From positions 1 to 21,157 of the forward strand of contig JAJEBJ010000406.1 in assembly GCA_022822575.1 (NCBI GenBank): 21,157 bases of DNA. The letters run 5' to 3'. Below the pieces are notes generated by a model, which was not told the origin of the DNA, did no database searches, and saw only the letters and a list, made by a program, of their open reading frames with translations. Positions 15,207 to 21,157 of this stretch are shown one piece after another (position 1 is the stretch's first letter; each line of letters starts with the position of its first letter). Source of the DNA: Alphaproteobacteria bacterium. GTDB taxonomy: Bacteria > Pseudomonadota > Alphaproteobacteria > SP197. Made by a program: the position numbers and the translations under genes.

Positions 15207-15452
15207 TCACGGAATTCTCCACAACCGCGACATCGGCACTGCATGAAAACGATCGCCGAAGGGAATACCTGCCTCGCCGTCATAGAGCACGATTGCGCGC
15301 AGGAGCCGCGGCGGGTCGTCGAACGAGCGGGTCCGCGTTATGTCCCTGACGTCGCGCTGGACGAGCGCCTCCACATAGTTGCGATACCGGTTTGCCGAGC
15401 GCCTCGCTGTCGGGCGCTCCATTGCTGCGGGATAGAAGACCGGATTCCGCAC
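15207..15452 (-). pseudogene. internally deleted AAA+ ATPase remnant (DUF4143/COG1373 type)
   Basis: The first part of this 81-codon frame (ARRSANRYRNYVEALVQRDV, then RDITRTRSFDDPPRLLRA) matches the central region of COG1373 ATPases, where YVE..VQRDVRDI is highly conserved ahead of the DUF4143 domain. The frame then jumps directly to IVLYDGEAGIPFGDRFHAVP, which resembles the extreme C-terminus of the same family (VVLYDGE..PFGD...VP). The intervening 200 or so residues are missing, yet the join is in frame. The N-terminal P-loop part is also absent upstream. I infer an internal deletion plus loss of the 5' half; the product cannot be a working ATPase. It lies between the two 90-bp repeats. Confidence 0.65.
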
Positions 15453-15559
15453 CGGCCGAATGCAGGTTCAGAGTGCGGCTGATTGCAAGGTTGTATGTCG
15501 GCCAATTGAAGACCAATCCATCGGTTGCCTTTGAGAGAGTGCCGGTGACCAGTCTCGAT

Positions 15560-15649
15560 TGACCCTGCAGAGGCGCGCTCCAACATAGCACGGTGCCTAC
15601 CATGCGGCGATGTGCCGCTCCGCTCATCAAGGGCTTCTGCCACCGGGAC
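15560..15649. repeat. 90-bp imperfect direct repeat, copy 2
   Basis: This is the partner of 15094-15183 in the same orientation. On the minus strand it lies about 110 nt upstream of the AAA+ remnant, much as copy 1 lies upstream of the oxidoreductase gene. It may therefore be a duplicated leader or promoter segment rather than a transposon end; no terminal inverted repeats are evident. Confidence 0.8.
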
Positions 15650-15822
15650 GCCATGCGACTGCGAGGCCGCGGGACTCCGGACCGTTGGCAGCAAGATCGG
15701 ACAACTTCCCTCACGGTTCGGCCGAACGGAGTCCAGGGCTGGTCCAACGGGGTTTCAGTGTGGCGCCCAAGACTCTCGACCAAGAGCCCCCTGCGGCGGC
15801 AACTTGACCCCACACGCAAGCA

Positions 15823-15874
15823 TTGAAACGGCCACGGAAGACCCATATGGTAGACATACTGCAATCTTTCTACC
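15823..15874 (+). promoter_or_regulatory. candidate vapBC promoter with operator-like inverted repeat
   Basis: TTGAAA (15823-15828) and TATGGT (15846-15851) are separated by 17 nt, a plausible sigma-70 promoter. An inverted repeat GGTAGA (15849-15854) ... TCTACC (15869-15874) overlaps the -10 and the expected start of transcription, just before the vapB ribosome site. VapB-VapC complexes typically bind such repeats to autorepress. Confidence 0.45.
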
Positions 15875-15884
15875 GAGAAGAACG

Positions 15885-16142
15885 ATGGGCCTCAACATCA
15901 AGAACGACGACACGTGCTCGCTGGCCAGGGAACTCGCGACGCTGACCGGAGAGACCATGACGGGCGCGATTACCGTCGCGTTGCGCGAACGTCTGGAACG
16001 TGAGCAGCGTCGCCGCAGCATGGAAGCCCGAGCCGGGGAACTCCGCGCCATCGCAGAACGTTGCGCGAAACTCATGGGACCCGGGCTGCCGTCTGTCGAA
16101 CATGGCGACATGCTCTATGATGACCAGGGTTTGCCCAGGTGA
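15885..16142 (+). CDS. vapB: VapB-type antitoxin (Rv0623/PF07704-like)
   Basis: The 85-residue protein starts MGLNIKNDDTCSLARELATL and continues GETMTGAITVALRERLERE, the N-terminal DNA-binding pattern of the PF07704 family of VapB antitoxins (NIK...L...LA..TGE..T.A...AL.ERL). The C-terminal part (VEHGDMLYDDQGLPR) is the expected toxin-binding tail, whose D-M-LYD-GLP form recurs in this family. GAGAAG sits about 5 nt before the ATG. The stop overlaps the vapC GTG by 4 nt. It neutralises VapC and represses the operon, probably through the inverted repeat just upstream. Confidence 0.9.
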   Translation: MGLNIKNDDTCSLARELATLTGETMTGAITVALRERLEREQRRRSMEARAGELRAIAERCAKLMGPGLPSVEHGDMLYDDQGLPR

Positions 16143-16549
16143 TCATCGACAGTTCCGCTCTGCTTGCAGTGCTGAATCGGGAACCCGATTCCAGTCGCCT
16201 TGAAGCGGCGATGCGAACCGCGGCACCGTGTCGAATGTCGGTGGCCAACATTCTGGAAACGTCCATCGTGGTTGAGAGTCGAGGCGGGGCGGAGGCCGGC
16301 CGCGAGCTGGACGCGTTCCTTGAGCATGCAGCAATCGAACCCGTCCCGGTCACCGCCACCCATCTCGAAGCGGCGCGGCGTGCCTGGCGACGGTTCGGCA
16401 AGGGCCGGCATCCGGCAGGGTTGAACTATGGTGACTGCTTCGCCTACGCGCTTGCTCGAACGACAGGGGAACCGCTGCTCTACCAGGGCAACGACTTTGC
16501 CCGCACCGACATTCCGGCAGCCATACCGCCTTTGCATGGATTGTCCTAG
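16139..16549 (+). CDS. vapC: PIN-domain ribonuclease toxin VapC
   Basis: The 136-residue protein is a full PIN domain: D4 in IIDSSALLA, E40 in NILETSIV, D99 in LNYGDCFAYALA, and D119 in GNDFARTDI. The GDCFAYALA and LLYQGNDF motifs are typical of VapC toxins paired with PF07704 antitoxins. Such toxins cleave tRNA or rRNA; the target is not visible here. The start is GTG 16139 overlapping the vapB stop. It belongs to a different sub-branch from the PIN toxin at 174-596 (the two share only the acidic residues), so the modules were acquired independently. Confidence 0.92.
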   Translation: MIIDSSALLAVLNREPDSSRLEAAMRTAAPCRMSVANILETSIVVESRGGAEAGRELDAFLEHAAIEPVPVTATHLEAARRAWRRFGKGRHPAGLNYGDCFAYALARTTGEPLLYQGNDFARTDIPAAIPPLHGLS

Positions 16550-16584
16550 AGAGGTTACGCGGAAGGCCCGCCTGGAAGAACCGG

Positions 16585-16605
16585 GCAGATCTTCAGGCGA
16601 TCTGC
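16585..16605. terminator. hairpin downstream of vapC
   Basis: GCAGATC (16585-16591) and GATCTGC (16599-16605) form a perfect 7-bp stem with a 7-nt loop, 36 nt after the vapC stop. No T-run follows, so intrinsic termination is doubtful. Confidence 0.3.
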
Positions 16606-16622
16606 ACCTGGCGACTTGCGAA

Positions 16623-16651
16623 GGCCCTGCGGCATGCCAACCCGCAAGGCC
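16623..16651 (-). terminator. hairpin downstream of arsJ
   Basis: A 10-bp stem (16623-16632 with 16642-16651, one G-U pair on the minus-strand transcript) and 9-nt loop lie 12 nt beyond the arsJ stop. Only two T residues follow on the minus strand, so it is a modest terminator candidate that separates arsJ from the convergent vapBC operon. Confidence 0.45.
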
Positions 16652-16662
16652 CGTTGCTATCC

Positions 16663-17955
16663 CTAGGCATCGGCTTCATTCTTCTGTTCTCCCTCGATGC
16701 CGGCGCGGCGGGCAAGCGTGCCGGCGAACAGCCAGCTCGTCGCCGCCATGCCCGCTGCCACCGCGAGGCTTGCGACGAGGCCTCCCGCCTGGAAGCTAAG
16801 GCCGGAGAGCAGCGTGCCGACAAGGCGTCCGGCAGCGTTGGACATGTAGTAGAAGCCGACATCCATGGTCACCCGTTCGGCGCGGCTGAGCGCCAGGATC
16901 AGATAGGAGTGGAGCGAGGAGCTGAGGGCGAACACGACGCCGAAGGCGAGCAGAACCGCGACCAGGAGAGCCGTCAGCGCCGTCCCTTCCATGGCGGCGG
17001 CAGCCACCGCCAGCAGGGCCGGAATCAGGGTCAGCACGCCGACCCAGAACCGCGCCAGCCGAATGGCGTCGCCCACGCTCTTTTCCCGCGCGTTGAGCAG
17101 CTTCGGGGCCAGCACCTGCACGGCTCCGTAACCGATGATCCAGAGCGCCATGAAACCGCCGACGAGAAAGAAGGCGGCGCGATCCGATTCGGGCGTCCCA
17201 TCCGACAGCACGGTGTAGAAGTAGACGGGAAGCGCCACGACGAACCACACATCGCGCGCACCGAAGAGGAAGAGACGCGCCGCGGACAACCGGTTCACCA
17301 GCGGGCTCCTCGAAAACACCTCGCGGAACGCCGCCTTCCGGTCGCCGCCCGGCAGGCCAGCCGGCATGCAGGCCATGACGGCTGCGAGAATGACCGCCAG
17401 CACCATCGCCATGCCGAAGAGCGCCGCCTCGAAGCCCGCCAGCGCCAGCAGGGCAGCGCCCAGAAGGAAGCCCAGGCCCTTCACTGCGTTTTTCGAGCCC
17501 GTCAGCGTTGCCGTCCAGCGGAACAGCGCACCCTGCTCCTGCGGAGCGAGAATCCTGACGGCGCTCTTGGCGCTCATCTTGGAGAGGTCCTTGGCGATCC
17601 CGGAGAGGCCCTGCGCCGCCATCACGAAGGCAACCGAAAGCGCCGTCGTCCAAGCCGGGTCGAGCTGCATCAGCGCCGCCAGGGCAACGATCTGAAGGCC
17701 GAGCCCGACATAGAGCGTGGAGGTGAGCCCGAAACGGGCCGCGACCCAACCCGCCGACAGGTTGGTCACGATGCCCATGAATTCATAGAGCAGGAAGAGA
17801 TAGGCGAGCTGGACGGGAGAGAAGCCGAGCGTGTGGAAGTGCAGCAGAATCAGCATGCGGAGCGCGCCGTCGGTCAGCATGAAAGTCCAGTAGGCTGCGG
17901 TAACGGCGATGTAGGCGGCGACCGCACCGTGCCTCGCCGGCGGTTCCACGGTCAC
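16663..17955 (-). CDS. arsJ: ArsJ, organoarsenical (1-arseno-3-phosphoglycerate) efflux MFS transporter
   Basis: The 430-residue protein has about twelve hydrophobic helices and the ArsJ hallmark near the N-terminus: YIAVTAAYWTFMLTDGALRM, then LLHFHTLGFSPVQLAYLFLL and YEFMGIVTNLSAGW. KDLSKMSAKSAVR is another ArsJ-type block. ArsJ exports 1-arseno-3-phosphoglycerate, the unstable product formed when a dedicated GAPDH uses arsenate instead of phosphate; outside the cell it breaks down to arsenate and 3-phosphoglycerate. The GTG start at 17955 overlaps the GAPDH stop (GTGA), so the two are translationally coupled, which strongly supports the assignment. I preferred this start over upstream codons inside the GAPDH gene for that reason. 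Confidence 0.93.
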   Translation of the reverse strand: MTVEPPARHGAVAAYIAVTAAYWTFMLTDGALRMLILLHFHTLGFSPVQLAYLFLLYEFMGIVTNLSAGWVAARFGLTSTLYVGLGLQIVALAALMQLDPAWTTALSVAFVMAAQGLSGIAKDLSKMSAKSAVRILAPQEQGALFRWTATLTGSKNAVKGLGFLLGAALLALAGFEAALFGMAMVLAVILAAVMACMPAGLPGGDRKAAFREVFSRSPLVNRLSAARLFLFGARDVWFVVALPVYFYTVLSDGTPESDRAAFFLVGGFMALWIIGYGAVQVLAPKLLNAREKSVGDAIRLARFWVGVLTLIPALLAVAAAAMEGTALTALLVAVLLAFGVVFALSSSLHSYLILALSRAERVTMDVGFYYMSNAAGRLVGTLLSGLSFQAGGLVASLAVAAGMAATSWLFAGTLARRAGIEGEQKNEADA

Positions 17956-18965
17956 TCCAGGCTGTCCGACACGAGACCCACGACGTCTGCCAGACGGCAA
18001 CTGTAGCCCCATTCACTGTCGTACCAGGCATAGACCTTGGCCTGCGTGCCGTCGACGACCATGGTCGCCGGACCGTCCACCACGGCCGAGCGCGGGTCAT
18101 TCAGGAAGTCCGTCGAGACCAGCGGCCGCGCCTCGTAACCGAGAATTCCCTCGAGCGGCCCGGCGGCCCACCTGGCGAACAGCGTGTTGATCTCCTCGAC
18201 GTCCGTATCCCGTACCAACTCGAAGACGCAGTCCGTCAGCGAGGCGTTCAGCAGCGGCACCCGCACCGCATGGCCGTTCAGCCGCCCCGCAAGCTCGGGA
18301 TAGATGAGGCCGATGGCCGTTGCCGAACCCGTGGTCGTCGGAACGAGCGCGTTGAGCGCGGAGCGCGCCCGGCGCAGGTCGCGGTGCGGCCGGTCGACGA
18401 TGGTCTGGCTGTTGGTGACATTGTGGATTGTCGTGATCGAGCCGTGCCGGATGCCGATTTCCTCGTGCAGCACCCTGACGACGGGCGCCAGACAGTTGGT
18501 GGTGCAGCTCGCCGCCGTCACCACGTCGTGTCGTTCTGGATCGTAGAGCGCTTGGTTGACTCCGTAGACGAGGTTGAGCGCCCCTTCCTCCTTGACGGGC
18601 GCCGACACCGCGACCTTGGCGACGCCGGCGTCGAAATAGGGCTGGAGAGCCCGCATCGTCCTGAAGCGGCCCGTGCAGTCCACGACGAGATCGATACCGT
18701 GCTCCCTCAGCGGCAGGTCTTCGATGCGCCCGGTCCCGGCAATCTCGATGTCGTGGCCGTTGACGACGACTGCGCCCTCCCGGTGGTCGATCCGGGCATT
18801 CATGCGCCCGTGCACGGTGTCGAACTCCAGGAGATGCGCGTGAGAGGCGGCATCGCCCGCGCGATCATTCCCCAGCACAACCTCGTCCAGGCGTCCGGCG
18901 GCGTCGAGCGCCCGTAGAAAGAGCTTGCCGATACGCCCAAGACCGTTGACCGCAATGCGCGCCAC
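17952..18965 (-). CDS. gap: ArsJ-associated glyceraldehyde-3-phosphate dehydrogenase
   Basis: The 337-residue enzyme has the NAD-binding start VARIAVNGLGRIGKLFLRAL, the catalytic cysteine C154 in AASCTTNCLAP, and the base H181 in TTIHNVTNSQ. Housekeeping GAPDHs read TTVHAYTxDQ at that point; HxVTNxQTIVD is the form I associate with arsenic-operon GAPDHs. It makes 1-arseno-3-phosphoglycerate from glyceraldehyde-3-phosphate and arsenate, feeding ArsJ. I chose GTG 18965 over ATG 19001 because it gives the standard N-terminus, has GGGG just upstream, and because the ATG falls inside the predicted -10 of the upstream Pho-box promoter. No arsR or arsenate reductase gene accompanies the pair. Confidence 0.92.
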   Translation of the reverse strand: MARIAVNGLGRIGKLFLRALDAAGRLDEVVLGNDRAGDAASHAHLLEFDTVHGRMNARIDHREGAVVVNGHDIEIAGTGRIEDLPLREHGIDLVVDCTGRFRTMRALQPYFDAGVAKVAVSAPVKEEGALNLVYGVNQALYDPERHDVVTAASCTTNCLAPVVRVLHEEIGIRHGSITTIHNVTNSQTIVDRPHRDLRRARSALNALVPTTTGSATAIGLIYPELAGRLNGHAVRVPLLNASLTDCVFELVRDTDVEEINTLFARWAAGPLEGILGYEARPLVSTDFLNDPRSAVVDGPATMVVDGTQAKVYAWYDSEWGYSCRLADVVGLVSDSLE

Positions 18966-18996
18966 CGCCCCAACCCGGATTGAAGGAACCCCTAGG

Positions 18997-19030
18997 ACCA
19001 TAGTGCCGGTTTGTGACAGTCCGGTGACAG
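18997..19030 (-). promoter_or_regulatory. predicted PhoB-activated promoter (Pho box plus -10) of gap-arsJ
   Basis: Reading the minus strand from 19030, two identical 7-mers CTGTCAC (19030-19024 and 19019-19013) are separated by 4 nt (CGGA), giving the 11-nt period of PhoB direct repeats (consensus CTGTCAT-N4-CTGTCAT). After exactly 10 nt comes TATGGT (19002-18997), a 4/6 match to TATAAT. There is no -35 hexamer; the Pho box replaces it, as in E. coli phoA. Transcription would start near 18990, leaving about a 25-nt leader before GTG 18965. The regulator itself is not in the window. Confidence 0.72.
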
Positions 19031-19156
19031 CACCGGCCAGGTGGGCGCTGGATGAAGAACTCGAAACGACCGGGACGTCACGGCCGCGACGTATTGGCCC
19101 GTGACCCTCTCTCCGGAATTCGATCCACGGCGAGTATCACCGCGACGGTTGCCGGG

Positions 19157-19933
19157 CTAGAGCACGCCGGACTGGCTTTCAGGGAGAATCTGGCCGCCGT
19201 CGACGATGATGGTCTGGCCGGTCACGTAACGTGCTTCGTCGCTGACGAGGTAGAGCGCCGCATAGGCGATATCCTCCGGCATGCCGAGTTCGCCCATGGG
19301 GATGGCGGGCACCATCGCGTCCTCATGCTCGCGCGCTTCGCGCGAACCGGGGCGGCGGATCAGGATGTTGCCGGGCTCGACGGCGTTGATCGTGACGCCC
19401 TTTTTGGCGACTTCCAGGGCCGCCGCCTTGATGAAGCCGTTCACACCGGCCTTCGAGGCGCAGTAGTGGCTCCACCCGGGCATGGCCACCCGCGGGCCCG
19501 AGATCGATGAGGTTACGACGATCCGTCCGTAACGGCGGCGGACCATGTGGGGGAGAACGGCCTTCGCGATCAGGAAGAGGCTCTTGAGGTTCGTATCGAG
19601 CACGTGGTCCCACTCGGACTCTTTCATCCTGGCGATCGTCGATGACGGGAAAACGCCTGCGTTGTGGGCGACGATATCGATTGCGCCGAGGCGTTTCCGG
19701 GCCTCTTTGATCATGGTCTTGACCTGTTCAGCATCGGCGACATCGGTCTCCATCGCCGAGGCCTCTCCGCCAGCCATCGAGATCTGGCGCGCGACCGCCT
19801 CTCCGCGGCCGACGGTGCGCGTTGCGATCACGACCCGTGCGCCCTCGCTTGCGAAAACCCTGGCGATGCCGGCTCCGATACCGCGTCCGCCCCCGGTGAC
19901 AAGCGCGGTTTTTCCATCCAGCCTTCCTCCCAT
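19157..19933 (-). CDS. short-chain dehydrogenase/reductase (FabG-like)
   Basis: The 258-residue protein is a complete classical SDR: cofactor motif TGGGRGIG (13-20), NAG at 91-93 (AHNAG), N115, and the catalytic S143, Y157 and K161 (YCASK). The C-terminal PEDIAYAALYLVSDEARYVT and IIVDGG close the fold. R40 in ATRT, at the end of the second strand, hints at NADP(H) use, but that is weak. The substrate is unknown. AAAGGGA lies several nt before the ATG. It follows livF on the same strand after 229 nt and may or may not be part of that operon. It is unrelated in detail to the SDR remnant near position 1100. Confidence 0.9.
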   Translation of the reverse strand: MGGRLDGKTALVTGGGRGIGAGIARVFASEGARVVIATRTVGRGEAVARQISMAGGEASAMETDVADAEQVKTMIKEARKRLGAIDIVAHNAGVFPSSTIARMKESEWDHVLDTNLKSLFLIAKAVLPHMVRRRYGRIVVTSSISGPRVAMPGWSHYCASKAGVNGFIKAAALEVAKKGVTINAVEPGNILIRRPGSREAREHEDAMVPAIPMGELGMPEDIAYAALYLVSDEARYVTGQTIIVDGGQILPESQSGVL

Positions 19934-20006
19934 GACGCATCCCTTTCCCGGACAATGAGGCGCAAGTCTGGGCGAAGAAGAGAATCACGGCAAGAATGGG
20001 GCCGTG

Positions 20007-20022
20007 GCGTTGCGCGCAACGC
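20007..20022. promoter_or_regulatory. 16-bp perfect palindrome upstream of the SDR gene
   Basis: GCGTTGCGCGCAACGC is a perfect 16-bp inverted repeat in the 229-nt gap between livF and the SDR, about 74 nt before the SDR start. It could be an operator for a TetR/LacI-type dimer or a small hairpin. The rest of the gap (19934-20162) shows no gene or other clear signal. Confidence 0.4.
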
Positions 20023-20162
20023 GGGAACCGAGCCTGTTGCTGCCCTACCAGTTGATTCGGCGACTATGTCCGTCTGATTTCGGTGACCGGCACGAGGATG
20101 CCGGGAATTCGGTGGGGCTTGGATGGCGAGGCGACACGAAAGCCCGCACGAGAACGCTGTTT

Positions 20163-20870
20163 CTATCCTCCAAGATAGGCACTCTTGAGGTACTCGTTCC
20201 GGGCGAGTTCGTTGGAGGCGCCTTCAAGCACGACCCTTCCCGTTTCCAGAACATAGCCGCGGTCGGCCAGGCGCAGGGCCAGGGAAGCATTCTGCTCGAC
20301 CAGGACAATGGACAGTCCGTCGTCACGCAACTCCCGGATGATATCGGCAATCTCGGCGACCATGATCGGCGCGAGCCCCAGCGATGGTTCGTCCATGAGG
20401 ACAAGCCGGGGCTGCGCCATCAGGGCACGGCCGATTGCCACCATTTGCTGCTGTCCGCCACTCAGCGTTCTCGCCAACTGGTTCTCGCGCTCCCTGAGGA
20501 TGGGAAAGTGCCTGTAGACTCTCTCGAACCCCTCCCGGATGGCGTTTCTGTCTCTCTGCAGCCATGCGCCCACACGCAGGTTGTGGCGCACTGACATGAG
20601 TCCGAAGAGCCGTCTGCCCTCCGGGACATGGGCAATTCCAGCTGCAACGATCCGGTGCGGCGGGAGCCGATCGATTCGGCCGTCGTTGAATCCGATTGTA
20701 CCCGCCGAGCATCTCAGTATGCCCGAGATCGCCTTGAGGATGGACGTCTTCCCTGCGCCGTTGGCTCCAATGAGCGTGATGATGCTGCCGGCATCGACCT
20801 TCAGCGACACCCCCTTGACGGCCTCGACCTTGTCGTAGTGAACATGAAGATCGTTGACATCAAGCAGCAT
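20163..20870 (-). CDS. livF: branched-chain amino acid-type ABC transporter ATPase LivF
   Basis: The 235-residue ATPase has Walker A GANGAGKTS (35-43), the signature LSGGQQQ (136-142), Walker B LVLMDEP (156-162), and VLVEQNASLAL before the switch His region, the diagnostic LivF form. The HVPEGRRLF block is also LivF-specific. It energises import by a LivHM permease with a periplasmic binding protein; in this family substrates range from branched-chain amino acids to urea, aromatic acids and other small carboxylates, so the substrate here is open. The ATG at 20870 overlaps the livG stop by 11 nt. I rejected the in-frame ATG at 20933, which lies well inside livG. Confidence 0.93.
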   Translation of the reverse strand: MLLDVNDLHVHYDKVEAVKGVSLKVDAGSIITLIGANGAGKTSILKAISGILRCSAGTIGFNDGRIDRLPPHRIVAAGIAHVPEGRRLFGLMSVRHNLRVGAWLQRDRNAIREGFERVYRHFPILRERENQLARTLSGGQQQMVAIGRALMAQPRLVLMDEPSLGLAPIMVAEIADIIRELRDDGLSIVLVEQNASLALRLADRGYVLETGRVVLEGASNELARNEYLKSAYLGG

Positions 20871-21157
20871 CGAGCCCGGATCCCAGATAGGCTTCGTGAA
20901 CGGCCGCGTTTTTCTGGATCGCATCGGGAGCACCTTCTGCGATCTTGGTTCCGAAATTGAGTACCGTGATGGTATCGCAAAGACCCATCACCACCTTCAT
21001 GTCATGCTCAATCAACAGGATGGTGACACCACCCTCACGGATTCTTGCGATGAGATCCACCATGCCGCCGGTCTCTTCGGTGTTCATGCCCGTGCAGGGT
21101 TCGTCGAGGAGCAGGATCTTCGGCCGAGCCGCCAGCGCAATCGCAATGCCAAGGGCG
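20860..21157 (-). CDS. livG: branched-chain amino acid-type ABC transporter ATPase LivG (3' part)
   Basis: Only the last 98 or so codons are in the window; the gene continues beyond 21157. The visible part reads ALGIAIALAARPKILLLDEP (Walker B), then CTGMNTEET, then ILLIEHDMKVVMGLCDTITV (the H-loop and the LivG-specific EHDM) and ends YLGSGLDAA. The EHDMKVVM motif separates it from LivF. A Cys follows DEP where most LivG proteins have Ala or Ser, a harmless-looking variation. Upstream genes (permeases, binding protein) would lie to the right of the window. Confidence 0.9.
   Translation of the reverse strand, partial: ALGIAIALAARPKILLLDEPCTGMNTEETGGMVDLIARIREGGVTILLIEHDMKVVMGLCDTITVLNFGTKIAEGAPDAIQKNAAVHEAYLGSGLDAA

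Larger units (their letters stand above)
15057..15884. other. gene-free scar region between oxidoreductase and second vapBC
   Basis: About 830 nt without an intact gene. It holds two diverged direct repeats, an internally deleted AAA+ ATPase remnant between them, and the promoter region of vapBC at its right end. From 15650 to 15822 I see only a 12-bp palindrome GTTCGGCCGAAC (15716-15727). Long open frames here have no recognisable protein content. No transposase or integrase is present. Confidence 0.6.

Noticed and set aside
15280..15864. 194-codon minus-strand open frame across the repeat region
   Set aside because: No recognisable protein; it runs through a repeat copy and overlaps the ATPase remnant in another frame.
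16654..18006. 450-codon open frame on the plus strand antisense to arsJ
   Set aside because: It is rich in Arg, His, Gln and Glu, without any domain, and mirrors arsJ; it reflects high GC at third positions of the real gene.
18966..19001. ATG at 19001 as the GAPDH start
   Set aside because: It lies inside the TATGGT predicted as the -10, and the added residues do not resemble a GAPDH N-terminus; GTG 18965 gives the standard one.
1..21157. CRISPR array, tRNA, rRNA or complete insertion sequence
   Set aside because: I saw no regularly spaced short repeats, no cloverleaf-like sequence and no transposase or integrase motifs anywhere in the window; a profile-based search could still find a small RNA that I cannot see.

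Overview
The window is high-GC, densely packed bacterial chromosome. A divergent fxsA / tim44-mltA-...-smr block, a System I cytochrome c maturation cluster (ccmF-ccmH-ccmI) and a LIV-type ABC transporter together suggest an alphaproteobacterium, probably Rhodospirillales-like. That placement rests on gene order and protein style, not on a marker gene.

Layout. (1) 1-1259: a VapBC/FitAB-type toxin-antitoxin pair on the minus strand (174-895) with its own promoter, next to a decayed 3' remnant of a short-chain dehydrogenase. (2) 1249-2669: an arsR-like repressor with a vicinal Cys pair, translationally coupled to an ArsP-type permease; this is a candidate organoarsenical (methylarsenite) module. 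(3) 2808-3839: a GFA-family zinc protein and fxsA, both minus strand. (4) 3964-13716: a ten-gene plus-strand train, almost every junction a 4-nt ATGA/GTGA overlap: tim44-like, mltA, lutA, lutB, lutC, a Rieske oxygenase, smr, ccmF, ccmH, ccmI. The lactate-oxidation genes and the Rieske oxygenase sit inside an otherwise familiar tim44-mltA-smr envelope cassette. (5) 13728-15056: a convergent FAD-dependent amine/amino-acid oxidoreductase. (6) 15057-15884: a gene-free scar with two diverged copies of a ~90-bp direct repeat flanking an internally deleted AAA+ ATPase (DUF4143/COG1373-type) remnant. (7) 15885-16549: a second vapBC module. (8) 16663-18965: a GAPDH-arsJ operon that exports arsenate as 1-arseno-3-phosphoglycerate. 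(9) 19157-19933: a short-chain dehydrogenase. (10) 20163-21157: livF and the 3' part of livG, cut by the window edge.

The most notable signal is upstream of the GAPDH-arsJ operon. On the minus strand there is a near-perfect Pho box, CTGTCAC-CGGA-CTGTCAC, followed after exactly 10 nt by a -10-like TATGGT. This is the architecture of PhoB-activated class II promoters such as E. coli phoA. It predicts that arsenate efflux here is induced by phosphate starvation, when high-affinity phosphate uptake would also bring in arsenate. With the arsR-arsP pair 14 kb away, the window carries two chemically distinct arsenic-handling modules. Both toxin-antitoxin modules lie beside gene wreckage, which suggests local rearrangement at those sites.
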